A stretch of 14,251 nucleotides of DNA from Elusimicrobiota bacterium. Its GTDB lineage: Bacteria > Elusimicrobiota > Elusimicrobia > F11. The DNA lies in NCBI GenBank assembly GCA_022709485.1, contig JAKLIS010000010.1:1-14251 (forward strand), written 5' to 3'. The translations under genes were made by a program, and so were the position numbers. Below the pieces are notes generated by a model. The model ran no database searches and was not told the origin of the DNA. It saw only the letters and a program-made list of their open reading frames with translations. Positions 8,866-14,251 of the stretch are shown in pieces; position 1 is the first letter of the stretch; the number at the start of each line of letters is the position of its first letter.

Positions 8866-11800
8866 GAAGCCCATGAACCACACACATTATGGCCTTTCTT
8901 TTAGAATCGCTTTGAAGGGAGCAGCTTTTTTATTTTTTGTTTCGTCCCCCGTCTATCCATCAACAAACACCGTGGTGGAGTCCTGGGTTCAAGAACTTCC
9001 AAGAATTCGGTTGGCTGAAGAAGACGTGAAAGTCCCCCGGGGGTGGCCGCCCGAATTCACCATCCCCGCCGTCGAAAATCTCTTCGCCAAGCCTTTTCAA
9101 ACCCCTATCCTTTCGTCCGATTGGCTCGACAGGATCGAGGAAGCGGGGTCTATCCATGATTTAATTTTATTGGGATATACCGTTACTCATTCCTCAAATC
9201 CTTTTCCACTTCTTTCATTAACCTTAACTGGTGAAACTCTTCCTGAAGTTCCCCCCATGGAAGGAATTGAAGGGTCAAAAGATCTTCAAGATGTACTCCA
9301 AACGCTTTACCGGGGATTGAAAGTGGCTAAGCCGCCTCTTGCCGGAGCGGTTCAATCCATCGGCCCCGATGAAAAAAAAGGGTTCTTAAATTTTATGGAG
9401 TTCCCGACGGACGGCTGGGTGATCAAACAAGAAATTTCAAGCCGTCGGATCCGGAAAATGATCGCCGGGATGAAAAATTTCAAAGAAGATGAGGTGTATG
9501 TCGCCGGAGGAGCCATGGCCAGATCCATCGATGAAATCCTGCCGGTTCTTCAAAAATTAACCACCAGCCAATTTGACATTTCTTCTCCCCTCATCTGGAA
9601 AACCGATGCCGGCCAATTTCTCATCAAAGGGAAGGGAAATGACGTCACATCAGAAGATGAATTAAAAGAGTTCGATGTTATTTTGGATCTTGGGGGAAAT
9701 AACACCTACACCGGGCCGGCGGCCGGCGCGAGAGAAAATGAAATAAGACTCGTCATTGATTATGGGTCCTCGGTCACAATTGAAGGAAATCCAAATTCAA
9801 ATACCCGCGTGGCGAGCGGGATTTTCGGCTTGGGATTTCTAATTTTGCCCAACCCGGAAGGCGTTAAGAAAATTTCCGCGAGTTCTTTTTCTCAAGGCTG
9901 CGGAGTCGGGGGAATAGGCGTTTTGTTTACGCGTGGAAAAGTAGACGTCAAAGGGAACCGCTACGCCCAGGGGGTGGGCGCATTCGGCCTTGGAATTATT
10001 AAAAATGAATTGGGAGATGACTCCACTTTTACTCTCGATCGGAACGGCCAGGGAGCGGGATTTGTCCGGGGACTCGGGGTTTTTTCCCTTTCCGGGAACC
10101 GCGTCCAAATAAAAGGCGGGTTGATCCAACCTGACCCGCGGGAACCCCTTGGGACGGTGAGCATTTGTCAGGGTATGGGCTATGGCCACCGGGGATACGC
10201 CGGCGGCGGAGTTGGAATCATGGCTCTGAAGGGAGACAATTCATCCATTGAAGGATCTTACTTTGCCCAAGGATGCGGTTATTGGCACGGCTTGGGCCTT
10301 TTCCGGTTTAAGGGGGACAATTCTAAAATTCAAGCCCGCCGGTATGATCAGGGGACCGGCGTTCATTATGCGTTCGGCCATTTTCAATTGGCCGGAAACA
10401 ACAACCGGGTTCTTAATTGGGGAGTGGGGCCGGCTTTCGGATGGGATAGGAGTTTTGGATCGGCCATTTTTTTGGGAGATGAAAACGAAATTCAGGTGGA
10501 CTGGGGAGCGGGAGCCGGAGCCATTGGATCGTGGTCTGCTTCATTCATCGATGGACGAAAAAACCGGCTTCAAATACCCCAATGGGGAGAAGGGGGATTT
10601 TATCGGAATGAATTTGGCCGGGCCATCCACATTATAAAGGGAGAAGATAACATCCTGAAACATCCGTCCTCTCTCCAACCAACATCTCAAGACATATTTC
10701 TCATGGGAAATTCTTGGGGAGTTGTGCGCGCCGGTGGCACGCAATTTCAAACCGATCTTTCTCTTGAACCTCCCGTATGGGGACAGACGTCCAATGAGGA
10801 TTATATCCAGAGAGAAATGGCGGATCTTGAAGGAAAACTATGGGGGGCGGGGCGGCTAAAAGGACTTGAAAAGGTGGCCGATCTTTTGGATGTGGCCGCG
10901 GCTTTCAGTTTGGACAAAATAAATCCCCGAAAGGCGCTTGAGGAACTTTTGGTCTTACCCCCGTCGGATGTTCCCCACCTAATTGAACTGCTCGATCCCA
11001 TTGCCGTCGATCATCTCATTAAATTGGATTTGGTCATCGCCGCCTTTGGGAAAAGAGCCGCCCAGGCCATCATCGAGAAAATAAATAGTTTTGACGCCCA
11101 AAAGAGAGGAACGCTTCTAAATCAGCTGAGCCATTTACCGCCGTCCAAAACCGTTCCTTTTCTTCTTCGACAAGCGAAAAAAGGGACGGACGAAAACACT
11201 CGGATAAGCGCCACACGGATTTTGGGTCAAATTATGAATTCGGATACAGGCAACGAACCCGGGGCCCGCGCCGCCCTAAAGGCGTTGGCAACCCATCTTA
11301 AAAACACGTCAGATCTTGAGACCGATCCCAAGCCCCTATTGAAATTTTTGGGCCGCCTGCATTTTTCAGATTCCATGGGACTTTTTTCGACTGTTCTTTC
11401 CCCCTCAAATGATGAAAAGATGCGATTCCTGGCGAAAGGACCGGAAGACATCACCGAAACGTTGGGTGAAAAAGGAGCCGGAGAATTTATTCAAATAATA
11501 AACGCCCACGCGGGAAGAGCCAAGAGCAAAATAGAGGCTGAACTAAAAGTCCTAGAGAAGGCGGAATCTGAATTGGAAAAAAATCTTTTTGAACTCCTCG
11601 CCAGCACCAGCCCTCAGAAAATTCAAACAGCGATCATCACAATAGGGCAATTGGCAAGGCCAATTTTCGCACCTCCGCTCGCCCCTTTCCTTCAACACGA
11701 AAATGGATCAGTGAGAGAAATGGCGGCCGTCGCCTTGGCCCGGATAGGAGAGGCGGGATTTGACGTTTTACAAGCAACCATGGATTCTATTCATTGTCCA

Positions 11801-12043
11801 TCCGTCACCAAAAATCTGGTCCTCGCCTCCGTTCCACACGCGGTGATTCCCCAGGCATCTGAACTCATTTATAAGGGTCTCGAAGATCATGATCCATTTG
11901 TTCGCCTGAACGCCGTGGCGGCCCTTAAAAATCTCCCTCCTCTTTTTGAGCCCATCAAAGAAGAAACCATCCGGAAAGCAAAGAGAATACTGGCTGGAGA
12001 GAAAGACGAAAGCGTTCTCCTGGCGATTCAAGCAGTAAAGTAA
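8864..12043 (+). CDS. Exported beta-solenoid and HEAT-repeat protein
   Basis: The 1059-residue product starts with a signal peptide (hydrophobic core at about residues 11-30), so it is probably exported. Residues 32-265 form a mixed N-terminal region of unknown type. From about 272 (DLGGNNTYTG) to 622 lies a glycine-rich array. Six units carry an xxQGxG motif (Q344, Q369, Q396, Q436, Q469, Q496) and later units carry WG at the same place (W519, W547, W574, W618). Each is followed by a GxG(x)F and a KGDN-type turn, with spacing mostly 23-33 residues, as expected for a beta-solenoid. Residues about 690-830 and 905-1059 are HEAT-like helical pairs (for example SVREMAAVALARIG), separated by a charged helix at 885-910. 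The start may be 8864 or the ATG at 8873; no ribosome binding site favours either. It follows the giant gene by 55 nt on the same strand. Function is unknown; a structural or binding role at the cell surface is inferred. Confidence 0.93.
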   Translation: MKPMNHTHYGLSFRIALKGAAFLFFVSSPVYPSTNTVVESWVQELPRIRLAEEDVKVPRGWPPEFTIPAVENLFAKPFQTPILSSDWLDRIEEAGSIHDLILLGYTVTHSSNPFPLLSLTLTGETLPEVPPMEGIEGSKDLQDVLQTLYRGLKVAKPPLAGAVQSIGPDEKKGFLNFMEFPTDGWVIKQEISSRRIRKMIAGMKNFKEDEVYVAGGAMARSIDEILPVLQKLTTSQFDISSPLIWKTDAGQFLIKGKGNDVTSEDELKEFDVILDLGGNNTYTGPAAGARENEIRLVIDYGSSVTIEGNPNSNTRVASGIFGLGFLILPNPEGVKKISASSFSQGCGVGGIGVLFTRGKVDVKGNRYAQGVGAFGLGIIKNELGDDSTFTLDRNGQGAGFVRGLGVFSLSGNRVQIKGGLIQPDPREPLGTVSICQGMGYGHRGYAGGGVGIMALKGDNSSIEGSYFAQGCGYWHGLGLFRFKGDNSKIQARRYDQGTGVHYAFGHFQLAGNNNRVLNWGVGPAFGWDRSFGSAIFLGDENEIQVDWGAGAGAIGSWSASFIDGRKNRLQIPQWGEGGFYRNEFGRAIHIIKGEDNILKHPSSLQPTSQDIFLMGNSWGVVRAGGTQFQTDLSLEPPVWGQTSNEDYIQREMADLEGKLWGAGRLKGLEKVADLLDVAAAFSLDKINPRKALEELLVLPPSDVPHLIELLDPIAVDHLIKLDLVIAAFGKRAAQAIIEKINSFDAQKRGTLLNQLSHLPPSKTVPFLLRQAKKGTDENTRISATRILGQIMNSDTGNEPGARAALKALATHLKNTSDLETDPKPLLKFLGRLHFSDSMGLFSTVLSPSNDEKMRFLAKGPEDITETLGEKGAGEFIQIINAHAGRAKSKIEAELKVLEKAESELEKNLFELLASTSPQKIQTAIITIGQLARPIFAPPLAPFLQHENGSVREMAAVALARIGEAGFDVLQATMDSIHCPSVTKNLVLASVPHAVIPQASELIYKGLEDHDPFVRLNAVAALKNLPPLFEPIKEETIRKAKRILAGEKDESVLLAIQAVK

Positions 12044-12065
12044 GAAAGTAACCGGTTCCCAAAAG

Positions 12066-12098
12066 AAGTGCCTAGTGCCAAGTGCCTGGTGCCTGGTA
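12066..12098. repeat. Intergenic copy of the gtgcc-type repeat
   Basis: This is a single arm of the repeat found in the giant gene at 1653-1729. Positions 12067-12097 match the complement of that element's right arm at 28 of 31 positions. It has no inverted partner here and directly abuts the MITE/REP-like element, suggesting nested or successive insertions. Confidence 0.75.
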
Positions 12099-12111
12099 GC
12101 CCTCACCCCGG

Positions 12112-12146
12112 CCCTCTCCCAAAGGGAGAGGGAGCGCGCATTTTTT
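12112..12146 (+). terminator. Possible terminator hairpin after the solenoid gene
   Basis: A perfect 9-bp stem, ccctctccc (12112-12120) with gggagaggg (12124-12132) and a 3-nt loop, lies 69 nt after the stop codon. A run of six T occurs at 12141-12146, but 8 nt beyond the stem, so it is not a standard intrinsic terminator. It may stop or slow transcription and protect the 3' end. A degraded copy (12166-12186) follows. Confidence 0.35.
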
Positions 12147-12278
12147 AGGTTCTCCCTCTCCCCGACCCTCTCCCAAAGGGAAAGGGAGCGCGCATTTTTT
12201 AGGTTCTCCCTCTCCCGCGAGCTCGCGTAGCGGGCGAGTGGGAGAGGGAGCGCGCATTTTTTAGGTTCTCCCTCTCCC
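12131..12278. repeat. Three direct copies of a 32-bp core
   Basis: The core begins ggagcgcgcatttttt and ends ctccctctccc. It is identical at 12131-12162, 12185-12216 and 12247-12278. The spacers differ: 22 nt with a ccctctcccaaaggg hairpin, then 30 nt with gcgagctcgcg...gcgggcgag. A near-identical copy of the second spacer follows the third core. The different spacers within identical cores suggest local duplication or recombination between element variants. Confidence 0.85.
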
Positions 12279-12325
12279 GCGAGCTCGCGCAGCGGGCGAG
12301 TGGGAGAGGGCCGGGGTGAGGGTAT

Positions 12326-12346
12326 CCGGGAACCGGGAACTGGGAA
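12326..12346. repeat. Triplicated heptamer next to glcF stop
   Basis: ccgggaa, ccgggaa and ctgggaa lie in tandem at 12326-12346, one base before the stop codon complement of glcF (12348-12350). The gggaaccgg at 12329-12337 pairs with ccggttccc at 12052-12060 on the other side of the repeat block. Confidence 0.6.
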
Positions 12347-12347
12347 C

Positions 12348-13754
12348 TTACAAAAGGTTGGCGATAAATTCTGAGAGATGAAATATTTTTATGTTCGGAT
12401 ATTTTTCCCGGAGGCCGAATTCAATTTGGGTTAGGCAGGAAGCGCTGGAAGTGACGACGGTTTGACATTTGGTTTTCGCGATATTTTTAATTTTGGCGTC
12501 TAGAACCCCTTGCGACATGCTGGGATGGACCAAGCAATAGGTGCCTCCGCCTCCGCAGCATTGATCCGAGTCCGCGATGGGGACCAACTGCAAACCAGGG
12601 ACCCCCGCCAATATCTGCCGGGGCGGCTGAGTTATTTTTTGCCCGTATTGGGCTTTGCAGGGGTCGTGGTAAGCCACCGAGCCTCCCGTCCATTTTGTTT
12701 TCTTAAGCAGATCCAAGATCCCGAATTGAATGAAGAAGCTCGACATTTCCCGGACTTTTTGAGAAATGGTATAGGCTTTCTCATACATGATGGGATCGTC
12801 TTGGAAAAACTTGTGATAGTCTTTGAAGTGCGCCGTGCAGGAGGAGTCGTCGGTCAAAATGGTTTCAAACCGGCCCCGTTCCATCCGTTCTATGTTGGCC
12901 GAGGCAATCTTTCTCACCGCGTCCAGCGCGCCGTAACTCGCCGCGGGCAAACCGCAGCAGGTGGTCTCAGGAATAATAAATTCGATTCTTAATTTCTCGA
13001 GAATTTTAATCGTAGACAGCCCGATACTGGGTCTTAAGTATTGGCTCCCGCACACGGGCAAAACCGCCACTCGGGGCCTGGAAGGCCGAACAGCGATTTT
13101 CTCCTTTAATTTGTCCGGAATCCTTTTGGCCTGCTTTGTCATCTGCGAAAAACGATGTTGAGCCTCAAAATATTCCGTTTCTTCTTTTCGAAAACTCCGT
13201 TCCAGAAACCTCTGGGCTTCAGGCCGATCTTGAAGAAACCGAATCGACACCTTATTAACCAGAATGTCCGCGGCCTCTATCCCGGGGAAAAACCGTTTCA
13301 AAATGCCCGTTTTTCTGAGAAGCCAAGAAAATCCTAAACTTTTCCCGATGAATGAAATCTTTAAAATCCAATACAGAAACAGGGGATTTGGAAGCAAAAT
13401 ATTAAATGCGAATTTCATCCAAAAATTTGGTTTCCCGGCCCGGTTCAAATAATCCCGCGCTTGGATCATTAAATGCGCGGTCGGAACTTCAGCGAAACAA
13501 ATCGTTGTGCATTCCCCGCATAATAGACACGTGTCAATTATTTCCCGGGCTGAGGCCGGATCCGGAACTTTTCCGTCCATGATGGCGCGGAATATCTGGT
13601 TCCGTCCCCTGGGAGAATGAGATTCGGAGCCGGTGAAATTGTAGGTGGGGCAATAAGAAACACAAAATCCACAGCGGTTACAGGCGATGACCGAGGATTC
13701 ATGGTTTTTTTTGAGTTCTGAAATCAATTTATAAGCGTTTAGATCTTCCGGCAT
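12348..13754 (-). CDS. glcF: Glycolate oxidase iron-sulfur subunit GlcF
   Basis: The 468-residue product carries electrons from the flavin subunits GlcD/GlcE of glycolate (or D-lactate-type 2-hydroxy acid) oxidase toward the membrane quinone pool. Two [4Fe-4S] ferredoxin motifs are at C25/C28/C31/C35 and C76/C79/C82/C86; the last cysteine of the second is followed by F rather than the usual P. Two cysteine-rich CCG domains follow, with C235, C266-C267-G and C306, then C366, C399-C400-G and C440. A hydrophobic stretch at about 113-147 may contact the membrane. The length is a little above the roughly 400 residues usual for GlcF. It starts 6 nt after the glcE stop, with only a weak tgga ribosome site inside the glcE end, so translational coupling is likely. 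A related LutA/HdrD-like role cannot be excluded, but the neighbour supports GlcF. Confidence 0.88.
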   Translation of the reverse strand: MPEDLNAYKLISELKKNHESSVIACNRCGFCVSYCPTYNFTGSESHSPRGRNQIFRAIMDGKVPDPASAREIIDTCLLCGECTTICFAEVPTAHLMIQARDYLNRAGKPNFWMKFAFNILLPNPLFLYWILKISFIGKSLGFSWLLRKTGILKRFFPGIEAADILVNKVSIRFLQDRPEAQRFLERSFRKEETEYFEAQHRFSQMTKQAKRIPDKLKEKIAVRPSRPRVAVLPVCGSQYLRPSIGLSTIKILEKLRIEFIIPETTCCGLPAASYGALDAVRKIASANIERMERGRFETILTDDSSCTAHFKDYHKFFQDDPIMYEKAYTISQKVREMSSFFIQFGILDLLKKTKWTGGSVAYHDPCKAQYGQKITQPPRQILAGVPGLQLVPIADSDQCCGGGGTYCLVHPSMSQGVLDAKIKNIAKTKCQTVVTSSASCLTQIEFGLREKYPNIKIFHLSEFIANLL

Positions 13755-13760
13755 AAATAT

Positions 13761-14251
13761 TTAATCCAGCCAAAACTTCTGTTGAATTTTTTTAATTTCA
13801 TCGTCCCCCTTCATTGCGTTCAATGAAAATATCTTTCGAATGTCGTCTTCCGTTAAAAGCGTCATTCGTGGAGAAAGAATTTCTTGCGGGTCGAATGTTT
13901 TTTTAATTTGTTTGTGAATTTCGCGGAAAACAAAGGGCTGTGTTTTTTCGCTTTTCAAATCCGCATGCGGAAAAGGGAACAATCTGAACGTTACATCGCA
14001 AATAATGCCCAGGGTTCCCCAGGAGCCAATCATCAATTTGGCGAGATCGTATCCGGCCACATTTTTCATGGTTTTCCCGCCGAAATTCACCATCTCGCCT
14101 GTGGACAGAAGAACACGCATGCCCAAAATCAAATCCCTCAAAGCGGGCTTGACGCTCGATTTGGTAGCCACCACCCCGCCCACGGTCCCGCCGCCCGCCA
14201 CCCAGAGGAACTGGCCTTCCGCTTCGAGTTCGGCCTTAACTTTGTCAATGA
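13761..14251 (-). CDS. glcE: Glycolate oxidase FAD-binding subunit GlcE, 5' end outside window
   Basis: The frame is open to the window edge: 162 full codons are visible and the start lies beyond 14251. The codon at 14199-14201 is GTG inside the conserved stretch WVAGGGTVGG, so it is an internal valine, not the start. The PCMH-type FAD-binding fold is shown by GGGTVGGVVAT, the RDLILG motif, the KNVAGYDLAKLMIGS motif and GTLGIICDVTFRLFP. After FPFPHADL the protein goes within about 20 residues to KKTFDPQEILSP, the motif that normally ends the family. It therefore lacks roughly 130 residues present in E. coli-type GlcE, and then has about 35 extra residues (ending QQKFWLD). It may be a reduced GlcE variant or a deletion derivative. 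It forms an operon with glcF. Confidence 0.85.
   Translation of the reverse strand, partial: IDKVKAELEAEGQFLWVAGGGTVGGVVATKSSVKPALRDLILGMRVLLSTGEMVNFGGKTMKNVAGYDLAKLMIGSWGTLGIICDVTFRLFPFPHADLKSEKTQPFVFREIHKQIKKTFDPQEILSPRMTLLTEDDIRKIFSLNAMKGDDEIKKIQQKFWLD

Larger units (their letters stand above)
12100..12322. mobile_element. MITE/REP-like inverted-repeat element
   Basis: A perfect 21-bp inverted repeat closes the element (12100-12120 and 12302-12322). Inside are three identical 32-bp cores and several hairpins built from ccctctccc/gggagaggg. There is no coding capacity. The end motif (ccctcaccccggccctctccc-type) resembles widespread REP-like palindromes dispersed in many bacterial genomes. 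Mobility would need a transposase in trans, and none is in this window. A target-site duplication could not be defined with confidence because the flanks are themselves repeats. Confidence 0.7.
12044..12347. other. Convergent intergenic region filled with nested repeats
   Basis: There is no gene in these 304 bases. From outside in, a 9-bp inverted pair ccggttccc (12052-12060) and gggaaccgg (12329-12337) encloses a gtgcc-type repeat on the left, and then the MITE/REP-like element 12100-12322. Short open frames on the minus strand here encode only low-complexity peptides made by the repeats. The region separates the stop codons of the solenoid gene and glcF. Confidence 0.8.

Noticed and set aside
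12072..12257. Minus-strand open frame of 61 codons with repeated EPKKCALP peptide
   Set aside because: The peptide is produced by the DNA repeats of the intergenic element. No ribosome site or protein-like features.
12100..12322. CRISPR array (three identical 32-bp units with spacers of 22-30 nt)
   Set aside because: The spacers are palindromic and two are near copies of each other, the block is closed by perfect inverted repeats, and there are no cas genes.
12510..12992. Plus-strand open frame of 160 codons
   Set aside because: It is antisense to the well-supported glcF, whose cysteine motifs lie on the other strand.
13761..14201. Start of glcE at the GTG at 14199-14201
   Set aside because: This codon lies inside the conserved glycine-rich FAD motif, and the frame continues open to the window edge, so the gene is simply cut by the window.

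Overview
The window probably comes from an uncultured bacterium of the PVC or Omnitrophota type. This is a guess. It rests on a giant exported multidomain protein of a style I associate with that group, a large beta-solenoid/HEAT secreted protein, and intergenic space filled with palindromic repeats of several families. No rRNA or other taxonomic marker is present to settle it. No tRNA, rRNA, CRISPR array, transposase or phage gene is visible.

Layout. Positions 1-339 are a gene-free leader holding degraded GC-rich palindromic repeat pieces and, at its end, a clear ribosome binding site. Positions 340-8808 (+) encode one 2822-residue exported protein. In order it has a signal peptide, a ChaN/TraB/EreA-like domain, several internal hydrophobic segments that themselves look like signal peptides or membrane anchors, a proline/lysine-rich linker, an alpha/alpha-toroid (six-hairpin glycosidase-like) domain, a beta-rich domain, another signal-like segment plus anchor, and a roughly 560-residue C-terminal region I do not recognise. 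A 77-bp palindromic repeat is embedded in frame in its first domain. Positions 8864-12043 (+) encode a 1059-residue exported protein made of about ten glycine-rich beta-solenoid repeats followed by HEAT-like helical repeats. Positions 12044-12347 lie between convergent genes and are packed with nested inverted repeats forming a MITE/REP-like element. Positions 12348-14251 (-) hold glcF and the 3' part of glcE, two subunits of a glycolate (or D-2-hydroxy acid) oxidase.

How the genes work together. The two plus-strand genes are adjacent, co-directional and both predicted to be exported, so they may contribute to the same cell-surface or periplasmic structure or to glycan processing. That link is inference only. 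A TATAAT box overlapping the second gene's start suggests it may have its own promoter and a leaderless message. glcE and glcF are separated by 6 nt and form an operon that enters from the right edge; glcD would be expected beyond it. The repeat block after 12043 separates the two convergent transcription units and may supply hairpins that end transcription.

The most notable observations are the repeat element translated inside the giant protein and matched by a copy in the intergenic block, the polyprotein-like series of internal signal/anchor segments (one with a lipobox-like cysteine), the unusual short glcE lacking the usual middle of its C-terminal half, and the solenoid-HEAT fusion.
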